Assembly (NCBI GenBank): GCA_003427395.1
Contig: BFEA01000074.1
Span: 1,300,147 to 1,325,790, forward strand
Reading direction: 5' to 3'
Source of the DNA: Chara braunii
Taxonomy: Eukaryota; Streptophyta; Charophyceae; Charales; Characeae
Length of the DNA stretch: 25,644 nucleotides
A model generated the notes under the pieces. It saw only the letters and a program-made list of their open reading frames with translations, searched no databases and was not told the origin of the DNA. Below, one piece after another: positions 1 to 10,579 of the stretch; position 1 is the stretch's first letter, and every line of letters starts with the position of its first letter. A program made the translations under genes and the position numbers.

Positions 1-37
<37 letters not shown>

Positions 38-57
38 GGGCCCAGTGCCCAAGGCTT
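1..57 (-). repeat. A-tailed repeat fragment at window start
   Basis: The window opens with 33 T, followed by a GC-rich block at 34-57. Read on the minus strand this is a short retro-inserted fragment ending in poly(A). The block at 34-57 resembles 833-857, which lies upstream (minus sense) of the poly(T) at 690-714, so both look like members of one A-tailed family. No coding potential is supported. The poly(T) may also mark the assembly edge. Confidence 0.4.
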
Positions 58-98
58 ATATTAACTCAGAAAGGGCCCGTCAGTTCCGTGATACTGCC

Positions 99-200
99 TT
101 TTTTTTTTTCGATTTTTTTACTTCTGATTCCATCAGCAGAGGGCTCGAACTCAGCTCTGGTGACCAACATTGGTAGTTGTACCACTTAGTCGCATGGACT
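99..200 (-). mobile_element. tRNA-derived SINE candidate (minus strand)
   Basis: On the minus strand a box-A-like sequence (CGACTAAGTGG, 182-192) and a good box B (AGTTCGAGCCC, 141-151) are spaced as in a tRNA. They are followed at once by an A-rich tail (T-runs at 99-109 and 113-119 on the plus strand). The T-stem does not pair properly, so this is a degenerate tRNA-like head rather than a functional tRNA. That combination is typical of a short tRNA-derived SINE mobilised by a LINE. The family is not recognised. Confidence 0.42.
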
Positions 201-433
201 GGGTCGATGATGATAGAAAACTTTCCGGTTTTTTTTTTTTTTTTTTTTTTGGATTTAACGAAGCTAGAATCTGAATGCTACAGTGACGACCTTGCAGATC
301 GGTAATCAGCCCACAAGATACAAGCGTCACAGATCCGTGGCAAGCATTGATTGCCAATATTGCACCTTTGCATCATGTGGTAACAGCTATTGCAATTTGG
401 ACAAATTAGCTGATATATAGGCCGCAGTTCCAG

Positions 434-600
434 GGGCGTGGTCCCACTAGCAAAGAGGACCAGATCGAATGTCTGAATCTGGACGGTTTTTTGGAGAGGT
501 GCAGGAAATCGAGATTGAACTTCTTTTCTGCATCTCTGCGTAAAACACATCCAGATTCAGGAGCGTGATCCTATCCTCTTTGCTAGTGGGACCTCGGCCC
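434..600. repeat. Imperfect inverted repeat, arms about 60 bp
   Basis: The 18 bases at 442-459 are the exact reverse complement of 574-591, and the similarity extends imperfectly across 434-492 versus 541-600, with a spacer near 48 bp. It would fold as a long hairpin, or it may be two oppositely oriented copies of a short repeat. No terminal duplications or transposase reading frame were seen. The block is followed by poly(T) at 690-714, so it may lie within an A-tailed insertion. Confidence 0.6.
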
Positions 601-689
601 AGGAGGTAACTGCTCCGGCACTTTTTTGAAGCGGTAACGAATGTGGCAACCTCCCACGACTGTATACGTAAGTTTTTCCTTTGAGGGTT

Positions 690-714
690 TTTTTTTTTTT
701 TTTTTTTTTTTTTT
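690..714 (-). repeat. Poly(T) tract = poly(A) tail on minus strand
   Basis: An unbroken T run near the middle of the left-hand repeat patchwork. On the minus strand it is an A-tail following the segment 715-860, which contains the block resembling 34-57. It is best read as the 3' tail of a retro-inserted sequence of unknown family. Confidence 0.45.
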
Positions 715-906
715 AAGGAAAAAAAATAGCATGATTTTATCATATGAGCAACAGGAGGCCGGGAATCCCTCCACATCTCAACCGGGGACGCTGGGCCCGC
801 CAATACTTGGCCCAGCTTAGGCTCATACTGGAAAACGGGTCCAGTGTCCCATGCTTCAAAATCCCAACATGCTATTCCAGAACAAAAGTGGAAACTGGAC
901 TGACAA

Positions 907-1003
907 AACAACTGCAGCAAAAAAAAAAAGAAAAAAAAAAAAGGAAAAAAAAAAAGGAAAAAAAAAAAAGGAAAAGAAAAAAAAGAAAAGAAACAACTGC
1001 AGC
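907..1003 (+). repeat. A-rich tract between 12-bp direct repeats
   Basis: A 73-base A-rich tract with scattered G (919-991) is bracketed by identical 12-mers, AACAACTGCAGC at 907-918 and 992-1003. This could be an insertion consisting almost only of an A-tail with target-site duplications, or replication slippage. The lysine-rich reading frame across it is a by-product of the A tract. Confidence 0.6.
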
Positions 1004-1110
1004 CGCTTACCCTGATCATGATGAACCTATCTTCCCAGTCTGATACGGTGGTCATGAGGGTGGATTAGCAATGACCTCCAACTGTGTGCCTTTCAGGGCT
1101 CCACCCCCCC

Positions 1111-1230
1111 CACCTTGGTTGGCATGCAGCAGGCTGCCAACCCCCCCACCTTGGTTGGCATGCAGCAGGCTGCCAACCCCCCCACTTTGGTTGGCATGCA
1201 GCAGGCTGCCAACCCCCCCACCTTGGTGGT
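1111..1230 (+). repeat. 36-bp minisatellite, about 3.3 copies
   Basis: Units begin at 1111, 1147, 1183 and 1219, an exact 36-bp period, with only a C/T change in the third unit and divergence in the fourth. The unit is 12 codons long, so every frame gives a 12-residue repeat (plus strand: NPPTLVGMQQAA). There is no start, flanking domain or conserved extension to support a protein. The units are directly abutting, so this is not a CRISPR array. Confidence 0.85.
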
Positions 1231-2048
1231 GATCCCTCACGTACCAGCTCACCCCATGACCAGCCTGGACAGGGGCTCTGTTACTTCCCGTGCTCCCTTC
1301 TTGTCTGTTTGTGAAGAGCTTTCCAGCATCAAAGAATTGGGAAGTTGTTCTCAGTTATTGGCTTATTTTCCGTTTAGACGATGTTATCTCAAGGAGGGGT
1401 AGGAGGTGGGTGGTAGAACTAGGAAAGAGCTTCAGTGTTTCGCGGTTTTCTCCCACTTTTTTTTGTCATTTCTGGAGCCGTTTTTAATCTCATCATTGCT
1501 CAGTGATGCTCATCACAAATCGATTCCTCTCTTCTACCGCGCCTTCTATCCAGCCTTTTTTTTTTTTCTTTTTTTGCAAGGGAATGTGTTGCTTTCCTTT
1601 TTAGGCTTTTGAAGTATAACCTGAACAGGAGTTTGCAATTTGAATCGAAATCCGACTTCGTGGATGTTAATCTCCAGAGTGCTTTCCATACAGTTAACAA
1701 AGTGCCAAATCAATCGAAATTTTGAAATCATTCTGTTTGTTCGGTCTTTTTCTTTTCTTTTCTTTTTTCCCCTTAAAACAAAATAAAAACAGTCTGTTTG
1801 TTCTTTGAATAAGTTGAGTCAAACATGAGTTCTGAGCTCAAATGTTCTTCGAACTATTTGGCCGCCAAATTGCAGATGCTCGTGGCGTGAGGATTACGGA
1901 GAGTTCACCTACCGTGAATGTGGCTTCCCCTGAGACCGTGGAACTCACAAAGCTGGGACCAAGTGAAGAAACTTCTCCCTCTTACCTACCTGCATATCAA
2001 CTCCCCTTATCCATTTCTTATCGTCTTCTTTTCCTTCTTATACTCATC
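1231..2048. other. Intergenic stretch, no supported gene
   Basis: No convincing reading frame. It contains a T-rich run near 1556-1575 and a CTTTT-type run near 1747-1766, in keeping with fragments of A-tailed insertions on the minus strand. Nothing else was recognised. Confidence 0.5.
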
Positions 2049-2131
2049 TTTTTTTTTTTTTTTTTTTTTTTAATACAAAAAACAGGCCCTTATGGTCCTG
2101 GCTCCATTTCGATTCTGGGGAGCATCAGTCC

Positions 2132-2169
2132 CTGTCTCTTATACACATCTAGATGTGTATAAGAGACAG
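2132..2169. other. Nextera mate-pair junction adapter (assembly artefact)
   Basis: The 19-base Tn5 mosaic end CTGTCTCTTATACACATCT (2132-2150) is followed directly by its reverse complement (2151-2169). That 38-bp palindrome is the circularisation junction adapter of Nextera mate-pair libraries, not genomic DNA. The preceding 63 bases recur at 2514-2576, and the identity ends exactly at the adapter. Sequence across this point should not be treated as contiguous in the genome. Confidence 0.98.
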
Positions 2170-2513
2170 CCCTTTTTCCCCTTCCCCCCCCCCTCTTTGG
2201 TCTCTGCAACTCCTCCGATCTTGCCGAGTCGCAGTAGCCTGCTGCCCCCACACCGACGTCCCAACTGCGATTGTCGTTAGTACAGTACCGTTTCAACTGT
2301 AGTAGACAGATTAGGCTGACAGACTTACAGTTATAGTACTACAGTTGCCCCCCCCCCTCTTCCCCCTCCCCCATCTCTTTGGTCTCTGCAATTTCCTTAA
2401 CTCTCCTCAAGTTAAACTAAAACCATAGCTGCGAGAAAACGAACGAGTAGTAGACAGATTAGGCTGACAGACTTATAGATAGATCGATAGATACATAGAT
2501 ACATAGATAGATN
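2170..2513. other. Chimeric gap-fill segment ending in N
   Basis: The sequence between the adapter and the single N at 2513 has internal duplications: 2193-2207 versus 2375-2389, and 2301-2327 versus 2449-2475, with different offsets (182 and 148). It ends in a GATA/GATACA microsatellite (about 2474-2512). As it follows a mate-pair junction, it may derive from a locus some distance away. No gene is supported. Confidence 0.7.
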
Positions 2514-2895
2514 TTTAATACAAAAAACAGGCCCTTATGGTCCTGGCTCCATTTCGATTCTGGGGAGCATCAGTCCAGTTCCTATTCCACCGGCAAGTCA
2601 GAATAAAAGAATACATCATAAGTACTCACCCACGCTTCCTTCCGTCCGGCCAAAGGACCCCTGACCAGCATTGATTGCTCCAGCATCGTGGAGGATTAAC
2701 TGTCAGCTTGCCCTGCTTCATCCTTTCCTCTCAGGTCTACCGTGAAAACCTGTCGTATAAAGCATGACTAGCGAGAAAGATCCTAGAAGATGCCAAAGCT
2801 GCCAATTTTGTGTAAATTGTAAACTGTAAATCTCCCATGTGAGCCACATGAAAAGTCTGTTATTCTGAACCCTGTTTGCCCTAATTCTGACCAGA

Positions 2896-2913
2896 CCCTA
2901 AACCCTAAACCCT
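2896..2913 (-). repeat. Plant telomere-type repeat in LINE 3' UTR
   Basis: About 2.6 units of CCCTAAA on the plus strand, i.e. TTTAGGG in the sense of the LINE transcript. It lies between the end of ORF2 and the A-tail. Degenerate relatives (CCCTAATTC, CCCATAACCC) occur nearby. It could be a chance short interstitial motif, a retained piece of an old telomeric insertion site, or part of the 3' UTR. Confidence 0.7.
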
Positions 2914-3257
2914 CAACTGTAGGTTCTCTCCTCCCTCTGTCCTAAACTTTTTCATTTTTCCCCTAATGTTGTCTTCCGAACCCATAACCCATATTCGTTG
3001 TACCTTCCTATCCCCTTCACTTATCGTTCCTTGCCTTGCCTCACTTTAGTTCTTATGGCAGCCTCAGTTCTACAGTCTCCTCTGGCGCTCCTCTTTGAAC
3101 CAATGGAAGATAAGTCTCTCTCCTTCCATGGTCGCAACTTTGCCCTGGGCTAGTACCCTTATCTGAAATGATTAAGGTATCCTTTGCCCTTTCTGGGTTA
3201 AGAGCCACTTGTTTCTTTGTTCTTCTCCATAACGCCCTAATCTCTGTCTACAACAGG

Positions 3258-6200
3258 CTATAGAGCATTGCCTTGGCTTCGGAATCTTGCCCACCACCTG
3301 CTGACATCTTCGTTTCCAGATTGTCTCAGAAGCTGAAAGATAAATTTGTGGCCTGCCCGCCATCCCTTAGGCACCTCACTTCCTGTCAATATTAGTTTCC
3401 TGTTTTGCGGGAAGGGGACCTCCGTAGTGTGTATCCATAATGAACGAGCTAGGGACCAGAGATGTTCTGCTTCCGGGCAATGGAGCAAGCAATGGACCAG
3501 AGTTTCCAGAACGCCTCCCTTACACATAACACAATCTTGATCTGCGTCGTTCCTATTGAGCCTGTTTCGCTTATCGAACAGCCAAACATTGACTGGGAGT
3601 GCTGCATGAAAGATGAGCCACTGCATGCTCCTGACCTTGGCCAATCTGATACCGTGCAAAGATGACCATGGTAACCTTTCTACCTGTTCCCTTGGTATAT
3701 CAACTCTCTTCTCCCATCTTATCGCCAAAATGTGATCCAAATGGCATGATCTCCCCCTCAGACGGTACCCCAATTTAGTGGTGTACTGAAGTATATTAAT
3801 TTTCCTAGTTACTCTTGACAAGCTTCCCTTGGTGTTCCATGCTCACTCTGCTGGATCGATTTCCAGATCCCGAATGGCTGTCAGTGGCTCAAATATTGTA
3901 AAATCATCATTCTCCAGCACTCTGACCTTTCTTAAGGTGCTTTTCTTAATGGCGATCGGAACCCGCAACTCCTTATCCAGAATACCGACCGTGATTCTTC
4001 TAGATAGTATTGTGTACATATCTGCTTCCACCCAGTGGTTAGAAGTTCCAACCTCCTGTCCTATGCGAAAAGCTGCCTCCGGTTCATTAGTAGAGGTTAT
4101 TGTTGCCCAATCCCCCTATCTCCATTTGTCTGGTTCCTTCAATATCCTTGTCCACTCATCCGGGATCGAGACGAGAATGTCATTCAGGTTTTCCGTTGGT
4201 CTGTGACAACCCTTCATTTCCTCCCTCATCTCCCTCTCTGTTTTCCATCTCCCCTTGTTGTCTGACCAGAGATGTTTTACCAGCCATACCCCATGCTCTA
4301 ACCACTTCCCCCGCTTGGCATCCTTTGTTGTTAGTGTACTAGGTCTTTCTTGAGAGTCTTTTAACCATGGATTACAAAAAAGCGGTTGTCTAAGCACTCC
4401 GTCCTTCGTTTTGGGTTGTCTTACTCTTGTCGGGAAGACCTCCGCCCAAATTTTGAGCAATTGAGCCCAATATGTACCCCTCGTTGCGTCTTTATCTGCT
4501 ACTTGTTCCCCCATTCTATCCTTCTTAGTCCAACCCTTGCAGAATAGTCAAAATGTACCCTTCATATTGGAAGGCGTTTTACATCTGGTCATCTGTCGTA
4601 TGTGGTCGAGTACCAATGGGACCCACCTAAGGTGAGGATGTGTTAACAACTTGATGATCCACTTAGTTTGGAGTGGCCTTATCTGCTGTCCCGGATCCAA
4701 GACTCTCAGTCCTCCCTTATTCTTTGGTTGAATAACTTGGTTCCATGCTACCTTAGATATAAAGTTGGATCTCGTTGGATTTGCTATGCACAAATATGTT
4801 GGCGGCACCCTCTTTAGTTTTTGTAGTGTATATGCAGGTGGTGGCCATATTGTTCCCACATACCATAACATAGAGAAGGTGGAAGCATTTATGACTAGTG
4901 CCCTCCCGAACAGTGAGGTATGTATTTCCGACCACGACACTAGCTTTAATAGCATTTTTGTCATCTGTTCTGGCGCCATGGAGTGGTGGGGACCTTTGTC
5001 CGCCATTCTGATCCCCAAGTATCTCATTGCCTGATCCGGCAGTAACCAAGTCATCCCTCTATAATTTTGTGGTTGATACTGTGGTTGTTGGTCGTCATGT
5101 GATAGCCACAACCCCAACGTCTTCGGCCAATTGATTCTCATCTCCAATGTCAGCTGGAATGCCGCCATTGCTCTGGTAAGGGCTTGAAATGAAGAGTCCG
5201 TTGCTCTGATTAGTACCGTGAGATCGTCCGCAAATAGTATTGTTGTCGGTAAATGTGTGAGGCGTCCCCGCTGATCCGGATGAGCAATCAGATGGTCTAT
5301 CGAAGGGTCTTTCCTAAGGAACGAGGCAATAACTTCCATTAAAAACAAGAAAATAGGAGCCGCTAAAGGATCCCCTTGCCTCACCGATCTCGTCATTTTA
5401 TACCGATCCGAGAGGTGACCATTAACTTGGACCTACCCGTGGGCATCATTACACAGTACCCGAATCCATTTACGAAAGTTAGGACCCACTCCCATCTTCT
5501 CCATACATTGTTGTAGAAAGTTCCAGTTGACTTGATTATATGCTTTTTCGAAGTCGAAGAAGAGAATCGTTGCATTTATCCTCTTATTCATAATGTACCT
5601 TACCGATTCTGATAAAGTCATAACATTATCCAAAATAAATATTCCCGGAATGAAACTTGTTTGATCTATGTGAAAACAACCTTCTGTAACTTTCTTGAGA
5701 TGGTTAGCTAGTGCTTTAGCCACAATCTTGTGAGTAAGGGTCAACAATGTAATTGGTCTGTAATTTTTACTATCCCTAGGGTCTCCCTTCTTATATTGCA
5801 GAGTAACAATGTCTGTTGCCGACTCTAACCCCAAACCCTCTTTCTGCCAAGCTTGATTGAGAAAGGATTCGTACTCTCCTCCTAGGATAGACCAAAACTC
5901 CAACCAAAATTCTTTAGATAATCCATCCCTACCCGGCGTCTTGTTAGGAGGCATAGACTGTAGGGCTTGCCTCAATTCCTCCTGAGACAGAGGGGCATCC
6001 AATTTTTTCGCATGCTCCCTCTTCACCGTACAATCCAAGTATGATAAAAACTTATTTTTGACTTCCTTCAGCTGATGAGAAGTATAGTCACATTCCCTTG
6101 AAGTGTATAATGCACTGTAGAAGTCGTAAGCTACCGAAAGCATCCCTTCCGGATCCGAAACCACTCCTTGCGGGCCTTCCAACTGCTCTATTAGCTTGTT

Positions 6201-7409
6201 TCTTCCTCTTGCTTTAATCTTTTGAAAGAAGTACTTTGTCATTCTTTCCCCCTCCTCTCATTCTTTCACTCTCGCTCTCATCTGTAGTCCCCTGACCCTC
6301 CATCTCTCCCAATCACCCAATTCATTTCTTGCTGCTTCTATTATTATCTCGTACATCCCTGATCCTGGGTTATTAAATAGGTTCCTTTCTGCTATACGCA
6401 ATGCCCTTTGCAGTTCACTTTCCCTTGCCGCTCGTCTTACAGCCAACTGGTTGGCTACTGCTGCCGACGCAGCTGACAGGGCTTCTATAAGATCCGTGAA
6501 AGATTGTGTGTCCGGATTGTGTGTTAGACACACTTGCAGAATAGCTTCCCTCAACTCCTTGGTTCTTAATAACGAATTATTAACCTTATAGAAACTCCTT
6601 CCTCTGTGGACATATTTGTCCATAATGAAGTTAAGAAATATAGGTTTATGATCTAGGCACGTACAGTACGGTAAGTCCGCTACTCCCACTGAGTGTAATA
6701 ATCCCACGGTGTCTTGTGATATGAGGAAGTAGTCTATCCTAGATGTTGAAATATGTTGACTACGATTCCTTTTGTAATACGTGAACTGTTTCCCTTCTGG
6801 CTGTTGAAGTCTAAATGGGTCGACCAGATCTCTAGCCGCCATAAGGTTATGAATAGGTAGGGCTTCGTCCCACATCACTCTTTCCCCTAACCCTGACCTT
6901 CCGTCTAGTAGTCTGTCTCTATTAAGGTCCAAAGTAGCATTCCAATCCCCAGCCAATATGAAATGTCTAGAGGGGTCTATATGGTTTTGTAGCGTATCTA
7001 TCATCTCTGACCGCCGATGTCCTCCGTCAGGACAATAGACTGTAATGAGCGTAAACTGCTCATTCTAATAGGTAAAATTAAGCTTTATCCACCGACCTTC
7101 GTCTTCATCTACCATGACATCCTGTACTATTATTCTATCTGCAATCAGTGATATTTTATTCCATAAAATTACTACGCCTGCTGAATGTGACCTGCCAGCT
7201 ACCGCCCAAAAACTTGCCTCAACCCACCTTAGTTGTCTTATTATACGCTGTTGAATGTTCTGATGCTCTGATGAATCCGTAAGGTGAGTTTCCTGCAAGT
7301 ATAAGAATTATGGGGGTGTCTTTCCAAACCAGTTTGAGTGCCTCATTACGTTGTCCCACTTGTCTTTGTTTTCCAAAATCTGTACCATCTCATTGATGTT
7401 CCAAGACAT
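3258..7409 (-). pseudogene. LINE ORF2: APE endonuclease + reverse transcriptase + zf-RVT
   Basis: Encodes the enzyme for target-primed reverse transcription. From the ATG at 7409 (MSWNIN, the usual APE opening) the domains run: LQETHL about 7298-7281; AGDWN about 6953-6939; RIDYF and LDHKP at the end of the endonuclease; RT fingers PPNKTPGRDG and KNYRPITLL; motif A FDFEKAY (Asp codon 5553-5555); RQGDPL; motif C FADD (5223-5228); and a zinc finger CX2C...HCLLHC (about 3479-3533). All pieces lie in one frame with no indel over 4.15 kb. Seven in-frame stops interrupt it: TAA 7308-7310, TAG 7065-7067, TGA 6258-6260, TAG 5433-5435, TGA 4548-4550, TAG 4116-4118 and TGA 3843-3845, before the probable natural TAG at 3258. 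Catalytic residues remain. Asn replaces the usual second Asp in AYNQV. It is inactive unless stops are read through. Confidence 0.9.
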
Positions 7410-7477
7410 GACCCTAAGGTCCGACTCCCTACATTTTGAAGTATCCGCTGTCCTTCTACGTTTGTACACTCCCTATC

Positions 7478-10433
7478 TCAATCCCGCCTCCATGAGCTAT
7501 GATGTTTTTTTTTACCTTTTACGAACATCCTACTCAGGATCCTACCCGGGTCCACTCTAGTGTTGTATAGCCAGGTTCTCGATCTTCCGTCAATGTAGTC
7601 CGACTGCCATGCAAACACATCACTTTTGGTCACTATGGCCACTCCCCTTGCCACCCATTCTGCTGCCTCCGAACCCCCCAACAATCCATGTGGAATTGTC
7701 TCTACCACTTGCCATGGCATCCAGATCAATCCCTTAGCCAACACTGCCTTTCCCTGCAGCTTGATCATGACTGGCTTGTAGTCCATCATGCGCTGTACCC
7801 GTAGTGTCTTCCCATTCTTCCCTATTATGCGTGAGATCCCCAATGACATATGCCTGCGAGGGCAAATCTTTTGTGATACGTTCCTTCAAAATCTCAAGCT
7901 CGCAATGACTGCCCTTCGCTGTAATTAGTGTCAGAGACCTTTGGATGGCCACCTCCTAATCAGCGTTGCCATTGTTCCATCTGTAGGGCTCTCTTACCTG
8001 GATCTTGTCTTGCGTACAATTTGGCAGCTGCATTGATGTCTGCGTGTGGAGTGTAGGCTATTTTTTGCAAATTTATAGTGCCTTCTTCCAATTCCCTGTT
8101 TTGATCCTTAAGAACCTCGACTTGTGCCTCCAGGATTGCTGCCTGCCTCTTTTCCTCTTCCATCTGTTCATCCACAGCTAACCCCTGAGCGGAATCTGAC
8201 TAAACCTGATCACTGCTTCCCAATCACTCTGTTTCTTGCTGTTTAAGTGTAGCTTTTTTTTGGGCTTTCTTTCATTCAAGTCTGGCGCCTACCGTAGAAA
8301 TTGGAGCTATTTGGCCTCCAAAAGGTATTGATGTGTTAGGGCCCTTCGTTTCTGTTCAGACCTCTTCAGACCTTGTGGCTGGTAGGATTTCGGTCAGATG
8401 AACTGCTTGGTATACCTCGCATTGTGCACGGTAATGTCATTCTTGTCTAGCCTCGCCTTCCATCCATATTGCGTCGCGTAAAACTCATTAACCTCCTGCT
8501 CATTCTTCAGTCTTTTGAATTTATTCGTTGTTGTGATGTCATCCCCCGCTGTTGTGGCTTGTTTCAAATTGCGCAAATGTTTGTGGTGTGCTAGACGAAT
8601 CTCACATTCAATGTGTCTCTCCCACTTCAGCTTGTGAACGTGCTTGATCCACTATGCTAGTGTCTCCGGTTCCTCTCCTTCTTCCTCCTCCCATTCCTCC
8701 TCCCCCTTGTCACTGTCCCCGTCCAAATCTGTATCTGAATCGTGTGACACTGTGACATTTTCCCTGTTCCTTCGTCCTCCTCCCCCCTCAAATCCTCTGC
8801 TGTGCTTTCCGTATCTCCGGAAGATGATCTGTTTGTAGAGCTGGTTCGACCTACTTAAGGCCCATGTTCTGTTTGGTGATCCGTTGAGGCTGATGCTGAC
8901 GTGCTGTCTGAAGAGGCTGTAATTTTCATTTCTTCCCCTTGAGATCCTTGTTCCCCCTGACCTTCTTCTTCCATATTTGCCTTGTGCTCCTGTTCCCCCT
9001 GTGTGGACGCTTCATCTGTTCCCTTCCCTGAATGTGGTCGCTTAGGCCCTTGGTATGAGCTATCCCCTTTCACTGATTCCCTGTCACTGATTTTCCTCTT
9101 AAGAGAGGCTGATGATTCTCCCCCCTTACCCTCCCCTTCAGTGACCCTGTCTCTCTCATCCTCTTCCGTCTCTTCCTCCCTCGTTCCCTCACTATTTGAA
9201 TCGCTCTTCCTTCTCTGTACGACATCATCCTCCTTTCCTCCAAACCTCCCTCTGCTTCTGACTTTTGTGCCTCCTCTCTTGCTCTTTTGTTTTCCAAGAA
9301 GGCTAGCTCCGCTCCTTGGCCCACCTTGTGTAGCTCTGCCATGGTTTGTAGTCTTTGCCTGTCGTCCAACAATGAGGCATCGTCTATCATGGGCTTAGTA
9401 ATAAAGCCCACGTCCCTGTCCACCACCCGCTTTGCACCCGTTTGCCGCCATCTACTGTCATATGGAGGGTACTGCGAAGAACCCACACCCATCGTGGAAT
9501 GTTCAGGTTGTCATCGAATATCCAGCCCCTGTATTTGAACCAAACCCCTGTTTTGTTGTCTGATTCAACAAACATTGATTGCTTTAATTATGGCTGACTA
9601 CCTCCTGACTCTGACCCAGATTACAGACAGTGCATCCCCAAGTGCCCCCTGCCCCTGCACTTAAAGCAAAATGGATTAGTTTTTGTAGAAATAAAAACAA
9701 TAATTCTTTCTGTCCACCTACGAAAGAACCAGACCTCTGGAAACTTTGGTGGAACTCCCGACTTAACCTCCAAACATACCACCCTTGAATCATGCTTCGG
9801 AGCAAGAAAGTCCGGATTAGCAGGAAGCCACTCTATGATTGGGTTATTTGGGAATTCCTCCATCAGACGCTGTTGAACAAAGCTATGCATACCCTCCGAC
9901 AGGTTGTCAAATTGTACCCAAAAATGATCTCTAAGCATAGACTGTCTATGTCTCGATGCTTTTTCCGGTGGTGGTTGAGGAGGCTTCCAAGTTTGAATGG
10001 TTACCACAGACCCATGACATTTGAGAGAACCCAGAGATAGTAAAAACTGTGCATATGCTGGATCCACACAAACTATCATTACTGTAAATCTTCCCCTTTT
10101 GTGATATGACACCTCTGGTTCCGTGCCTGGGATGTGCTGGAATTCCCTGAGCCTCTCCATCACCCACTATCTTTTTTCATTGAGTGAGAGTTCCCTGTTT
10201 TTGCCTGAAAAACTAAATAACACAACACGACGTGCATAGAGATCGTGAAGTGACTGCAGGTCCTGTTCCGGGTACTCCCATACGTCCACTTCCTCCTCCT
10301 TTCCATCTTGTCCCTTGACCACCTCTTTTGTGACTTTGACCGGCGCCGTGATTTTTGTTTTTCCCATCAGGAAATCGAGAGCTTTTTGTCGCAGCGCTCT
10401 AAATTGGATGACTCTAACGTCTGGGCTCGACAT
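7478..10433 (-). pseudogene. LINE ORF1: RNA-binding protein with CCHC zinc knuckle
   Basis: Likely the nucleic-acid-binding partner of ORF2. It starts at the ATG at 10433 (MSSPDVRV). The first part, including VVTIQTW and a folded region before the knuckle, looks like the RRM/DUF4283-type module of plant LINE ORF1. A CX2CX4HX4C knuckle (CFKCRGRGHLGMHC) is at 9627-9668. Further on come a basic/coiled region (9070-9492), a Gln/Glu-rich acidic stretch (8855-9073 and about 8640-8750), a coiled coil (7960-8175) and a C-terminal domain (7478-7849). It is broken by TAG 10167, TAA 9621 and TAA 9588, and the coding signal changes frame near 9490, 9073, 8750 and again before 7850. ORF1 is thus more frame-damaged than ORF2. 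The later domain assignments are weaker than the knuckle. Confidence 0.75.
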
Positions 10434-10579
10434 GCTTTGTGATGCTGATTGAAGCTCTACTCGACTTCCCCCCCCACCCTTGTACCTTCAGTTGTTCACT
10501 CTCCCTCCTATCCTTTTCAGTCATAGCCCTTTGGGCTGCCATTACGTATGTGAACGACATTTTCGAAATCCCTGTGCTA

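Larger units (their letters stand above)
2049..10433 (-). mobile_element. Degenerate two-ORF LINE (non-LTR retrotransposon)
   Basis: A minus-strand element with the classic LINE order: ORF1 with CCHC knuckle (10433 to about 7478), ORF2 with APE-type endonuclease, reverse transcriptase and zf-RVT C-terminal zinc finger (7409 to 3258), a roughly 1.2-kb 3' UTR, and an A-tail seen as 23 T at 2049-2071. The sequence next to the tail is present twice (2069-2131 and 2514-2576) because of an assembly fault, so the true element is about 445 bp shorter than drawn. The 5' boundary is uncertain: tandem repeats at 10434-11840 may be its promoter region. It most resembles plant L1-type LINEs; the clade was not resolved. 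Premature stops in both ORFs make this copy non-autonomous. Confidence 0.85.

Noticed and set aside
141-200. A functional tRNA gene
   Set aside because: Boxes are present but the T-stem and acceptor stem do not pair, and an A-tail follows.
1111-1230. 36-bp direct repeats as a CRISPR array
   Set aside because: The units abut with no spacers, and the window is eukaryotic.
2132-2169. Perfect 38-bp palindrome as a hairpin, terminator or transposon end
   Set aside because: It is exactly the Tn5 mosaic-end junction used in mate-pair libraries and sits at a sequence duplication break.
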